From Branchipolynoe longqiensis (Eukaryota; Annelida; Polychaeta; Phyllodocida; Polynoidae): a stretch of 64,000 nucleotides of DNA. Location: contig CM059197.1 of NCBI GenBank assembly GCA_030323885.1, forward strand, positions 36,678,556 to 36,742,555. The letters are read 5' to 3'. The position numbers and the translations under genes are program-made. Within the stretch, counting starts at the first letter, position 1. Each line of letters begins with the position of its first letter. Below, in pieces: positions 23,462-33,775 of the stretch. Below the pieces are notes generated by a model. That model saw only the letters and a program-made list of their open reading frames with translations. It did not search any database and was not told the origin of the DNA.

Positions 23462-24172
23462 AAGGCCCTGTCACATTACGACGCATCTTGCAACCGTGCT
23501 GGCAACGTGTAAAATCACTTTTTTACGTCAAGAAGCGTTGAACTTTTCTATGCGGGGGCAAAGTTGGACGTATAAATACCGTATACATAGCATATGGCAA
23601 ATGTATAACCAAAGTATGGCTGATGTGCTTCCAGGCGAAAAACGTTCGAATTACGCTCACAGTACGTTCACAGAACGCCAGTGAACGTTATATACGTTAT
23701 TCGATCGCCAGAAGTCTGCCTCATGCATTACATACGTCAAGATATGCTGGATAAATGCTAAACGTACATTAGATATACGTTAGATGTACGTTAGATGTAT
23801 GTTATCCATACGTTGTCAGTACGCGGACTATACGTTCCCACTGCCTTTAACGTAGTTCAACGTAGGTCAACGTGGTGAACAACGTTTGTCTAACATATGT
23901 CTAACGTACATCGACGTATGCCTAATGTATACATAACGTATGGCTGACGTAAAATCCACACGTTGTCGAACGTTGTCATACGTCGAAAGTTTTGTGCATG
24001 CACAAAACTTGCTGATGCGCAACGCCGTATCTCAACGAACGTTGACATACATTGATGTATACCAATGAGCGCCTAACGCACGCGTAACACATAGCGACAT
24101 ATTCCGACGTAGCGGCCAAAAATCACATACGTTGGCGTACGTTGGCGCGATGCATCGTAATGTGACAGCCCC
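23462..24172. mobile_element. CTGTCACATTACGACG-ended MITE, ~710 bp, rich in ACGT words
   Basis: Left end GGCCCTGTCACATTACGACG and right end, inverted, GGGGCTGTCACATTACGATG. The interior is crowded with TACGTT/AACGTA words and contains a perfect 24-bp palindrome around 23987-24010 (AAGTTTTGTGCA and its complement). The right end is followed by TTAA. Relatives: 24590-25298, 35322-36925, 41447-41987 and a left end at 61533. Confidence 0.75.
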
Positions 24173-24589
24173 TTAAGACTATTAAGAGGGCGGGTTGCTG
24201 GCGGAAATTGTCTATTTAAGTACTTATAAACGTCTTCTAAAGCACACCTTTCAGAAGTATAGTCAGTTGTGAATAAAGAACAGTAAATATCTTTTTTGAT
24301 CAAATTGTTTCATTTTGAATGACTATATCATTGAAATAAACAGTGTGACAAAGAACTCAAATTAAACAATATTCAATCATGTCAACCTATATATACTATA
24401 ATTTATCACAATAAATATCACTATTTGTCAAACACTACATACATTGCACAGTTGTGTACGATATATTTCAAATGAACAACGTTATTACTAATTTACATTG
24501 AGAGAAAATAATAAAAGCTTAAGTGAATAATTTCCTCTTTATCAAGCTGATGCAACGAAATAATCACATGGTACACGGCGCGAGAGACC
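24173..24589. other. AT-rich spacer between two related MITEs
   Basis: No gene or repeat recognised. Confidence 0.4.
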
Positions 24590-25298
24590 TTAAGGGCAGG
24601 TCTGTCACACTACGACGTATAGCCTTAGCGTATGCCGACGTATGTCATTTTTTACCAACATGTCGGCATACATCATCATACATTATGTATAAGTTTGGGG
24701 TATGTCGGGTACCTTCCGGGTATGTCATTACACGTCGTCTTACATTGCCATGCATCGAGGCTCTGAAAAAATGTTGCGCATGCTAAAAAATTCCAACGTG
24801 TCGACATGTGGCTCGTACGTAAAACGTACACTGCGTGTACGTTCGGGATACGTCGGCGTATATTGGGAGTACGTTAGGGATACGTTTCTGCATGTTAGCC
24901 ATACGTTCAGCCGGTGGGAACGCGCAGTCCGCATACAGTCTGCATACTGCCAATGGATGCATTATGTACTCCTAACATACTTCGAACGTATGCCTGCCGT
25001 ATCTCCAGCGTATATAACGTATATGCCATACTTCTAGCGATGAATTAATGTATGTAACATTGGTCCGTGTACCGTGAGCATTTTGCGAGCGTTTTGCGAA
25101 CGTTTTGAGAGGCACATGAATGCTCTCATACGCTAGCAATAGGTCAGAGATAAGTTCTGCATACGTTACGTACATTGTGTGTATGCCCATTTTTAGCCCC
25201 CCGCCGTTGAAAAGTTTGACGAATGTCGACATACTGGCAAATTTTCTAACGTTGAGCACGCGCTGACGCCGTATGTCATAGTGTAACAGTGCCTTTAA
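24590..25298. mobile_element. CTGTCACACTACGACG-ended MITE flanked by TTAA
   Basis: TTAA at 24590-24593 and 25295-25298. Inside these lie CTGTCACACTACGACGTATA and, inverted, CTGTTACACTATGACATACG. The interior is again dense in TACGTC/ACGTAT words but is not a plain copy of its neighbour. Confidence 0.75.
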
Positions 25299-25807
25299 AC
25301 AAAATATCAACACCATAGAAAACCTCCACTACATTCAGCTTGGCGCGAAGGTGAAGGACGTTCGTCTATTGATAGTCGGTAGATGCCCATCTGTATATAT
25401 TTCTGATGGGACCAGTCTATTATTTGAACTGAGGCTGGGAGTGGAGGGGTGTGCTATATAGGTAATTGAGAGAATGCAATGTGTAGGTAGGATGTATGCT
25501 TGTCATTACTGGTGGTGTATGTGTACATCCCGCACCCTGCCCTCACCCCCGCACTCATCCCCGCCCACACACACACACATACACACACGCGCACACATAC
25601 ACACTCATAGGGGCAGTGCATATTGGTAGCCACAACCTCACATCTCTCTTCACCCACAACAAGTTTCCCTCTCACAAATGGACGTGTACTCCTGACTTAC
25701 CGCATGCCGTGACCAGATTGTGATCCTGGCAGGTAAGCCACCATTAGTATTTTAACCCTTGAAGTATGAGGCTGGGTGTGCCGCGGGTTTCTTGTGCTTA
25801 CAGTGTT
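25299..25807. other. Unassigned; short CA microsatellite
   Basis: CA/CACG repeats at about 25565-25605. No gene seen. Confidence 0.4.
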
Positions 25808-26110
25808 CTCTGTGGCGGAGTGGTTAGAGTGTCTGACTTTTTTTATAGGTCGGACTCCTAATCTGAAGGTCGGTGGTTCGATTCCCCATGCCCCCACCTC
25901 TGTCAATTTGTATTTCCACCGCTGTGTATAACTTACAGCATCATCAAAGGCCAGTTGCTCTCATACCATGTCTATGTGGTGTGGGAGGTTAAAAATCCTG
26001 TGGGTCCTGTGGGTGTAGACTCGGGCTTTCTATCGACAAACTGTCTAATGGTGAAAACAAGTCTATCCAGACTTATCCTGATAGGCAGTATAAATCCTCA
26101 AGAAGAAACA
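25808..26110 (+). mobile_element. SINE-B copy (tRNA-derived)
   Basis: Opens with TCTGTGGCGGAGTGGTTAGA, an A-box-like tRNA head, and a B-box-like GGTGGTTCGATTCCCC about 60 bp on. The body includes GGCCAGTTGCTCTCATACCA and TATCGACAAACTGTCTAATG, and ends CTCAAGAAGAAAC. Minus-strand copies lie at 34437-34748 and 61043-61316. Confidence 0.85.
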
Positions 26111-26311
26111 AAAACAGTCTGGGAGCACGTGAATGCACCTGCGATCGGGTAAGCACTGTATTTCTGATATGATCTACAAATTTTCAGGAAAACATTTAGA
26201 GAAATGCAATTCAACTACAGGCTCCCTACCCCAGTGGGTTAAAGCTGCATTAGTTATAATTAATATTCTTGCATGCGTTTTGTTTCTAGTGTTAGTAATA
26301 CCCCGAGGCGC

Positions 26312-26672
26312 TTAAAGCTGCATAGTCCGTTGAAGCAACAAAAAATTCAAAAGCAAAACAATTATCTAGATTTGGTTCTACATATCTAACTTAGATATAG
26401 ATGCACTTATTAAGCATGTGCTTCCACACAGGGAATACTGAGTCAATTTAGTAGAACCTGTTGCCAGGTTGCTGCAGAAGCCTATGGTGTTAGAGTTTTG
26501 GTGTGCTTGCCAAAATTAGTTTTGCATGTTTGCAATTCAAATATCTCAAAAGTTAGCCATTTAAAATAAAAGTTACTCCAAGCTAAAGTAAAGAAGATTA
26601 TAATGATTAATGTCATATATTTATCTCAGAAAAATGACAGAAACTCAGAACCATCGGGCTATGCAACTTTAA
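26312..26672. mobile_element. TTAA-flanked MITE, AGCTGCATAGTCCG ends
   Basis: TTAA at 26312-26315 and 26669-26672. Ends AGCTGCATAGTCCG and (inverted) AGTTGCATAGCCCG. The interior has TTATCTAGATTTGG, TCAAATATCTCAAAAGTTAG and similar blocks that recur in decayed copies at 41990-43090, 45050-45740, 54030-54530 and 56530-56765. TTAA targeting recalls piggyBac or Kolobok elements; no transposase is present. Confidence 0.75.
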
Positions 26673-27235
26673 CTAATCCAATACAGCTAATATCAGATTG
26701 GATGTTCTGTGTTCCTGTTCGATCACCATTGAACCTCGTCAGTACTTGAATCCTTGAGTATTCATCATAGATACAATATTCATCTCAAGTAGAGTTAAGT
26801 GGCGACTATATCTAAATCGGGTGCATTTTGACATCAAAATATGTATAAACATATCTTTGTTAAACAAGCCAAATGATTATTTGGTTGGAGATTACAAATT
26901 AAATGTGGGAAATAGTGAGATTGGGATTATTTTGCTATTTTTCAGGGAGATCCCCCCCCCCCCCCACCACCAAATCGAGATACTTGGCACCTCTGCACTA
27001 AATAAACGACTGCCTGCCCCATCATCCTCCCCCTCATCCCTCCTTGTCCGTAAACCTTTTTGTATCGTGCCATTTGATCTACTTTTGGTCCCTAGCTTGC
27101 AACGTGTTGGCCAGAAAGGGCGGGAGGGGGGGGGCAGGGATTACTGCATATGTGGCATAACATCTAGACTCAAAGTCTCAAACTTAGTGAAGTGTGTACA
27201 ATCACACTACGCTTTGTCACGGTCCGTCAGTGGTA
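26673..27235. other. Unassigned, no gene seen
   Basis: A 157-codon frame at 26821-27294 runs through C and G homopolymers and shows no motif. Confidence 0.4.
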
Positions 27236-27598
27236 TATATTGCTATTGCAGGTATGCAGGTATTGCAGGTATTGCAACACCTCAGGGAGTTTGACGCCCC
27301 TGCCTTGCAGAGTTGTAAACCACTGCCTTGTGGTACCCATTCTTGACAGAACCGAAGGCTAAGGGAGCAAACCCTAAACAGAAAACCATGTCACTGTGGC
27401 AGCATTAAGGGTGGTTGATGTATGGAACTCCCAACATCTCCCGACCAGCCACTGCAGGGACAAATAGTTTTGCGCCTGTCTTGACATGTTCTTGCCGGTG
27501 TGAAACCTCTATTTGCTCCCCGAGCGAGTGTAGCTGGTAACTTGGAAAAGCCAGCAGCGCTTCAACACTTTTGCAGGCAGCTTTCATGAAATGTTGTT
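27236..27598 (-). mobile_element. Repeat X copy, keeps a 60-codon frame
   Basis: Minus-strand copy of a ~360-bp repeat also found at 33433-33775 and 57108-57468. Its plus sense starts CATTTCATGAAAGCTGCC and ends in a short AATACCTGC tandem tail. A frame with MKAACKSVE, HSLGEQIEVSHRQEH and AGREMLGVPYIN is open here and in the 57-kb copy. Family unknown. Confidence 0.7.
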
Positions 27599-27648
27599 GT
27601 TTGTTTGTTGTTGTTTTACGTCCTAGCAACATCTAAGGTCATATCAGA
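27599..27648 (-). mobile_element. SINE-A 3' tip
   Basis: TTGTTTGTTGTTGTTTTACG tail and ~25 bp of the 3' block, wedged between repeat X and the LINE tail. Confidence 0.75.
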
Positions 27649-27649
27649 A

Positions 27650-27790
27650 ATGAGCTGAGAGACATTAAGACTGACTCATGGACATCACTCTCACAGCAGA
27701 GAGCTAAATGGAGAGCGGCAGTCAAGTAATGAAAGCAGTCTTTGTCGCATTGTGACCCACAGCATGATGATGATGATGATGATGATGCAA
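27650..27790 (+). mobile_element. 3' end of the 18-20 kb LINE family
   Basis: Matches the last ~125 bp of the LINE (GAGCTGAGAGACATTAAGAC, then GGAGAGCGGCAGTCAAGTAA) and ends in (GAT)n. Confidence 0.85.
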
Positions 27791-27807
27791 AGAATCACAA
27801 ACCCTGG

Positions 27808-28058
27808 CTGTTTGTTACTGTTAGGGTTTTACATCCTAGCAGCATCAAAGGACAGGTACCGACTTGTGACAGTATACACTCATGGCGAGTACAGAGTGCT
27901 GTCCCACTGGGAGACCCAGCTGCTGGCATCATGACCCAATATACCATTCACTCACATTATCCTGATGCTGAGTTAACCAGTCCTTGCCCTATTCTATTAA
28001 TGCTGAGCGCCAGGCTAGGTAGCGACATGTATCACTTTTGTATGTCATTGGTTTTTCT
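27808..28058 (-). mobile_element. SINE-A copy lacking its head
   Basis: Minus-strand tail, GCAGCACT-region and GGCGCTC-region complements are present with small deletions. Confidence 0.8.
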
Positions 28059-28446
28059 TTACTCATTCTAACCATTAGACACATTAGGCTTTCTGAAGAA
28101 ATCAACCCTAACCATGCCTACCTGTGTATGTTGAACAGTGGAGTTTCAGTGTTCAGCATTCTTGAACACACCACTAGTCATACAGCGTCTCCTTACCAAG
28201 TGGGAGGGTCATTGGGTCGATCCCTCGCCGAGTATAATCATTGACAAAATAAAAACCATTGAAACTGGGCATTAAAAGCATAGGCCAATGTCTGTGTGTC
28301 TCACTGTCAGGATAATATGACTGAATTGGGTATTATTGTGTGACTCTCTGTCTAGAGCAGGACTAGAACATACCTTCTTTCATTCATGCTAACCACTAGA
28401 CATTATACTTTTTTTATAGGCTCCCTAATGCAACCAACTTACTCAC

Positions 28447-28750
28447 GCGACCGGACGCGGTGGCCAAATTGGTAGAGCACAGGCTTCCGGTGCGGAAGGT
28501 CGGGAGTTCAAATCCCAGCCGAGTCAAACCAATGACTTACAAAATTGATACTTGTCGCTACCTAGCCTGGCGCTCGTCATTAATAAGATAGGACAAGGAC
28601 TGATTAGCACAGTATCATACAGGATAATGTGACTCTGGCATATTGGGTCATGGTCCTGGCGAGCCTGGTCCCTCAGTGGGGTAGCACTATAAAGTTGCCC
28701 CTCCTGATATGTCCTTAGATGTTGCTAGGACATAGAACAACAATAACCAA
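28447..28750 (+). mobile_element. SINE-A copy, full head
   Basis: Head GACGCGGTGGCCAAATTGGT with B-box-like GGGAGTTCAAATCCC, linker GAGTCAAACCAATGACTTA, body and AATAACCAAACC tail. About 30 bp near the 3' end are missing. Confidence 0.85.
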
Positions 28751-28849
28751 ACCTGACTATACCTACCTGTGTATTTGACATTTCAATTGGAGTGGTGAGT
28801 AGAACTCACTCAGTACAGTATGACATTGATGCGTATGGAGTGGGCTGCA

Positions 28850-29181
28850 GGGAGCGGGACGTAGCTCAGGTGGTAGTGTGTCCGGCTGTGAAGGTGTCGG
28901 CCATCCTATCGATCCTGCTCAGTGGCGCCATTTGCAGTTTGGGCTATTTTCCGTATCAACTGGTTGATCAAAGGCTGTCTGGTATCTGCTGTCCTGTCTG
29001 TGGGAAAGTGCATATAAAAGATCGATCCCTTGCTGCTTATCCGAAAGAGTAGCCTATGTGGCAGCAGTGTGTTTCCTCCAGCGAAATATGTAAGAATGAC
29101 CATATGTTTGACGTCCAATAACCTAAGATACGAAAATCAATGTACTCTAGAGGTGCCGTTAAATAAAACAGGCTTTACTTT
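28850..29181 (+). mobile_element. SINE-C copy (tRNA-derived, mollusc-type 3' region)
   Basis: Head GCGGGACGTAGCTCAGGTGG is an A-box-like tRNA start. The 3' half includes GTGCATATAAAAGATC, GTTTCCTCCAGCGAAATATG, GACGTCCAATAACC and GTTAAATAAAACAGGCTTTAC. I know this last set of motifs from a SINE common in mollusc genomes. SINE-A is inserted in its tail. Confidence 0.82.
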
Positions 29182-29488
29182 GGTTTGTTTGTTTGTTGTT
29201 GTTTTACATCCTAGCAACATCTAAGGTCATATCAGGCCGGGTACTGACTTGTGAGTGTGACAGTGCGCGCTCATGGTGACTTTATAGTGCTTCCTCACTG
29301 GGAGACCAGGCTGCCAGCACCATGACCTGATACCCCACTCAGTCAAATTATCCTGACACTGAGCCAACCAGTCTTTGTCCTATCCTAATAATGGCGAGCA
29401 CCTGTCTAGGAAGCGACAAGTATCAATTTTTAAGTTATTGGTTTGACTCGACCAGGGTTCGAACCCACGAACCCATGGGTTCGGATCA
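29182..29488 (-). mobile_element. SINE-A copy nested in the SINE-C tail
   Basis: The 10-bp direct repeat GCTTTACTTT flanks it (29172-29181 and 29489-29498), showing that SINE-A inserted after SINE-C. Confidence 0.85.
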
Positions 29489-29498
29489 GCTTTACTTT

Positions 29499-29769
29499 AG
29501 AGTGGGCTGCACTATTATGACACCAGGCACTATTTACCATGCATACGGTAAGTTGGCAACCTTACAAGGGTTGATTCATTCATACACTACGGGCATAGAC
29601 GGGACGCTGCCAGAAATGGTGGTCTAAATATAGATAACAAGCAGCAATCCAAATGTACACTGTATAACATAGATATAATTATACTGTTTGACTTAGACAT
29701 CGACCTGTAGTTCCACTGTTTTGACATAGACCTAGATCAAAAGATATATATAGCTCCACTCCACTATTT
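29499..29769. other. Unassigned
   Basis: No element or gene recognised. Confidence 0.4.
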
Positions 29770-30383
29770 GGCATAACATCCCTCAGCTCCCCACCCCTCC
29801 ACTCCACTCCACCCCATCCCACCCCACCCACCTCCCCCCTTCCCCTCCCCTCCCTTCTCCCCTCCCCCCTCTTCCCTCTCCTCTCTCCTCCCCTCCTCTT
29901 CCCTCTCCTCCCTTCCCTCTCCTCTTCCTTTTTCCATTCCCCTCCCCTTCCCTCCCCCTTCCCCGTTCCCTATCCCCCTCTCCTGCCTTCTCCCTCCTGC
30001 TCTCCCCCCCCCCTCCCCCTCCCCCTCCTCCTCTCTCCCTCCCCCTCCTGTTCCCCGTTCCCTATCCCCCTCTCCTGCCTTCTCCCTCCCGCTCTCCCCC
30101 TGACACTCACCTTCCCGCTCCCCCTCTCTCGCCCCCTCTTCCTCTCTCCACCTCCACTTCTCCGCCCCTCCCCACACACCTCTCCCCCTCCTCCTCCTCT
30201 CGGCCTTTCTGTCCTCCCTCTCGCCCTCCTTCAATTCCCTCCCCTCTCCCTCTCCCTCTCCCTCTCCCTCTCCTCTCCCCTCCCTCCCCTCCCTCTCCCT
30301 CTCCCTCTCCCTCTCGCACCCCCACCCTCTATCCCCACTCACCCTCCCTCCCTCTCCACCTCCCTCTTTCCCTCCACCTTTCA
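29770..30383. repeat. ~600-bp homopyrimidine tract
   Basis: Almost pure C/T on the plus strand with CCCTCC, CTCCCC and CCTCTC words. A 69-bp-scale block (CGTTCCCTATCCCCCTCTCC) is repeated near 29963 and 30055. Gly/Glu/Arg frames on the minus strand are by-products. Confidence 0.95.
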
Positions 30384-30384
30384 A

Positions 30385-30725
30385 CCAGACGGGATGGCCG
30401 AATGAGTTGAGCGTCCGTCTCCTGTTTTGGGAGATAGGGGGTTCGCGGCTTCAAACCCTGGTCCAGTCAACCCAATGACTTAATAATACTGATACTTGTC
30501 ACTTCCTAGCCAAGCGCTCAGCATTATTAGGATATAGGCCAAGGATTGGTTGGCTCAGTGCCAGCATAATGCAACTGAGTGATCCAGGTAATGGTGATTG
30601 CGGCCTGGTCTCCCAGTGGAGCAGCAGTATTAAGTCGCCATGAGTGCACACTGTCACAAGTCGGTATCTGTCCTGATATGACCTTAGATGTTTCCTAGAC
30701 GTAAAGAACAACAAAACAAACAAAC
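30385..30725 (+). mobile_element. SINE-A copy, full length
   Basis: Head GACGGGATGGCCGAATGAGT to tail AAACAAACAAACCCCC. Its 3' half marks the left breakpoint of the tandem duplication 30532-33148. Confidence 0.88.
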
Positions 30726-31082
30726 CCCCATCTTTCTCTTCCCCATCCCTCCCCCTCCCGCTCCACCTTTCCCTCCCCCCCCCCCGGCCTTTTCTCCTGA
30801 TCCCACTGTCCCTCAAAATTTGTAAAGCGAGGTAAAGTTCAACTTCCTCCAGATTAACAACAGCCTCTGCTTGCGTTCGTGTGATTTTTAATTGAAGCTG
30901 TTGCAGTGTGACCCTATTCAAAATGTGTAAGTCTTAGTCATAGCTGACACTGATACAGATCAATGACCTTGTACTGTTGGCTTCTGGCCAGATGCCACAA
31001 ATCTTTCTCTCACTCAGCAAACGTTCCTCACTACATTGATCACTCACTTACAGTCACCCACTTACTTCCTACCTCACACTTG

Positions 31083-31400
31083 ACCAGACGGGATGGCGAA
31101 TGAGTTAGACGTCCGTCTTCCTGCAGGTAGATCATGGGTGTGTTTCGATCCTGGTCGAGTCAAACCAATGTCTTAAAAATTGATACTTGTCGCTTCCAGG
31201 CGCTCGGCATTATTAGGACAGGGCAGGACTGGTGTGCTCATGTCAGATAATGTGAATGAGTGGATAACAGGTCATGGTGCCGATGGCTGGTTTCCCAGTG
31301 GGACAGCACTATAAAGTGCCATGAGTGGCACTGTCACAAGTCGGTACCGTCCTGATATGACCTAATGTTGCTAGGACCTAAAACAGACAACAAACAAACT
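31083..31400 (+). mobile_element. SINE-A copy with many one-base deletions
   Basis: Paralogue of the copy at 32388-32728 within the tandem duplication. Many single bases are missing (for example GATGGCGAATGAG against GATGGCCGAATGAG). Confidence 0.85.
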
Positions 31401-31672
31401 AATCCTACTCACTCACTCACCAAATGTATACTACTTGCTGCACTCACTCTCCTAGTCATCGCATGACACCTATAAGAACAAATGTATTCATTCACTCACG
31501 AACGGAATCACTCACTCATACAATCATACGGTTCACGGCACTCTGCTATCATTCAGTCACTCACTACTAATTCATTCACTAACATACATTCAGTCAATAT
31601 GTATTAATTCACTCACTCACGAATCACACTCATCACCCATTCACACAATCACCCGTTTACCCACTCGCTACG

Positions 31673-32020
31673 ACCAGACATGTAGCCGAATCGTGTATAA
31701 CGCAAGCTTTTCGCGGGAGTTGTCTCTCTCATCGTAACACGCTCTCTGCCCTGGCCGAGTCAAACCAATGACATACCATAATCTTATGCTTGTCACTACC
31801 TAGCCTAGCGCTCAGCATTACTGGATATAGGCCAAGGATTGGTTGGCTCAGTGCCAGGATATAATGCAACTGAGTGATCCAGGTAATGGTGATTGCGGCC
31901 TGGTCTCCCAGTGGGGCAGCAGTATTAAGTCGCCATGAGTGCACACTGTCACAAGTCGGTATCTGTCCTGATATGACCTTAGATGTTTCTAGGACGTAAA
32001 ACAACAACAAAAACAAACAA
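31673..32020 (+). mobile_element. Hybrid SINE-A at the duplication joint
   Basis: Its first half (CCAGACATG..., AACGCAAGCTTT) matches the SINE-A at 33009. Its second half (ATATAGGCCAAGGATTGG onward) matches the one at 30385. The switch lies near 31824. Confidence 0.85.
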
Positions 32021-32387
32021 ACCCCCATCTTTCTCTTCCCCATCCCTCCCCCTCCCGCTCCCCTTTCCCCTCCCCCCCCCCCGGGCCTTTTCTCCTGATC
32101 CCACTGTCCCTCAAAATTTGTAAAGCGAGGTAAATGTTCAACTTCCTCCAGATTAACAACAGCCTCTGCTTGCGTCGTGTGATTTTTAATTGAAGCTGTT
32201 GCAGTGTGACCCTATTCTAAATGTGTAAGTCTTAGTAAAGCTGACACTGATACAGATGAATGACCTTGTACTGTTGGCTTCTGGCCAGGATGCCACAAAT
32301 CTCCTTCTCTCACTCACGCACCCATTCGCTCACTCACTCATTGTTCACTCACTTTCTGTCACCCACTCACTTCCTACCTCACACTTG

Positions 32388-32728
32388 ACCAGACGGGATG
32401 GCCGAATGAGTTAGAGCGTCCGTCTTCCGTGCTGGTAGATCATGGGGTCGTGGTTTCGAATCCTGGTCGAGTCAAACCAATGTCTTAAAAATTGATACTT
32501 GTCGCTTCCTAGCCAGGCGCTCAGCATTATTAGGACAGGGCAAGGACTGGTGTGCTCAGTGTCAGGATAATGTGACTGAGTGGGATACCAGGTCATGGTG
32601 CCGATGGCCTGGTTTCCCAGTGGGACAGCACTATAAAGTTGCCATGAGTGCGCACTGTCACAAGTCGGTACCCGTCCTGATATGACCTTAGATGTTGCTA
32701 GGACCTAAAACAACAACAAACAAACAAA
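32388..32728 (+). mobile_element. SINE-A, best full-length copy
   Basis: Head GGGATGGCCGAATGAGTTAG, B-box-like GTGGTTTCGAATCCTGG, linker, GGCGCTCAGCATTATTAGGA, GATAATGTGACTGAGTGGGA, CAGCACTATAAAGTTGCCAT, GACCTTAGATGTTGCTAGGA, then a (CAAA)n-type tail. It gives the family a length of about 340 bp. A tRNA-like pol III promoter is implied by the two boxes. Confidence 0.92.
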
Positions 32729-33008
32729 TCCTACCTCACTCACTCACTCACATATGTATACTTACTTGCTGTCACTCACTCTCCTAATTCATTCGCATGA
32801 CCACCTATTCAGTAACTAATGTATTCATTCACTCACGCACGTAATCACTCACTCAAACAATCATCTGTTCACTCACTCGCTATCATTCAGTCACTCACTA
32901 CTAATTCATTCACACCATTATCTATTCAGTCAATATTGTATTAATTCACTCACTCACACAATCACACCATCACCCATTCACACAATCACCCGTTTACTCA
33001 CTCGCTAT

Positions 33009-33340
33009 CGACCAGACATGGTCGCCGAATCGGTAATAACGCAAGCTTTCCGTGCGGAAGGTCGGGATTTCGAATCCCGGCCGAGTCAAACCAATGACAT
33101 ACCAAATTTATGCTTGTCGCTACCTAACCTGGCGCTCGGCATTACTGGAGTAGGGCAAGGTCTGGTTAGCTCAGTATCAGGATAATGAGACTGATTGGGA
33201 AATTGGGGTCATGGTTCAGGTGGCCTGGTCTCCCAGTGGGGCAGCACTATAAAATCACCATGAGGGTGCACTGTCACAAGTCGGTACCCGTCCTGATATT
33301 ATCTTAGATGTTGCCAGGACGTAAAACCCCAGCAAACTCA
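33009..33340 (+). mobile_element. SINE-A copy, full length
   Basis: Head CATGGTCGCCGAATCGGTAA with the TTTCGAATCCCGGCCGAGTC box and the usual body. It is the right end of the tandem duplication. Confidence 0.88.
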
Positions 33341-33365
33341 CTCTCTATCACTCACTAGTAATTCA

Positions 33366-33775
33366 TTCCTCATCATGCTGTCGGTCGCGATGCAACAAAG
33401 ACTGGTTTCATTACTTGACTGTCGCTCTCCACTTCATTTCATGAAAGCTGCCTGCAAAAGTGTTGAAGTGCTGTCTTTTGCAAGTTACCAGCAACACTCT
33501 CTCGGGGAGCAAATAGAGGTCTCACACCGGCAAGAACATTTTCCAGACAGGTGCAAAACTATTTGTCCCTGCAGTGGCTGGTCGGGAGATGTTGGGAGTT
33601 CCATACATCAACCACCCTTGATGCTGCCACAGTGACATCGTTTTCTGTTTAGGGTTTGCTCCCTTATCCTTCGGTTCTGTCAAGAACCTGTACCACAAGG
33701 CAGTGGTTTACAACTCTGCAGGGCAGGGGCGTCAAACTCCCTGAGGTATTGCAATACCTACATACCCACTAATTC
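33366..33775. mobile_element. Composite: LINE 3' tip (minus) joined to repeat X (plus)
   Basis: 33366-33432 is the reverse complement of the last ~65 bp of the LINE family. From ATTTCATGAAAGCTGCC it continues as repeat X up to the AATACCTAC-type tail. The same junction occurs at 57108. The X frame is broken here. Confidence 0.78.

Larger units (their letters stand above)
30532..33148 (+). repeat. 1.3-kb tandem duplication with SINE-A breakpoints
   Basis: 30532-31824 and 31825-33148 carry the same sequence in order: SINE-A 3' half, CATCTTTCTCTTCCCCATCC, a pyrimidine run, CTCAAAATTTGTAAAGCGAG, CACT-rich spacer, a complete SINE-A, more CACT-rich spacer, and a SINE-A 5' half. The left copy has many one-base deletions relative to the right and is about 30 bp shorter. 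Confidence 0.85.

Noticed and set aside
25808..25895. tRNA gene
   Set aside because: A-box and B-box are those of a SINE-B head; an oligo-T interrupts it and the same body follows in all copies.
29764..30384. 206-codon Gly/Glu/Arg frame
   Set aside because: Antisense of the homopyrimidine tract.
32388..32475. tRNA-Ser/Leu-like gene
   Set aside because: It is the head of SINE-A, repeated many times with the same non-tRNA body.
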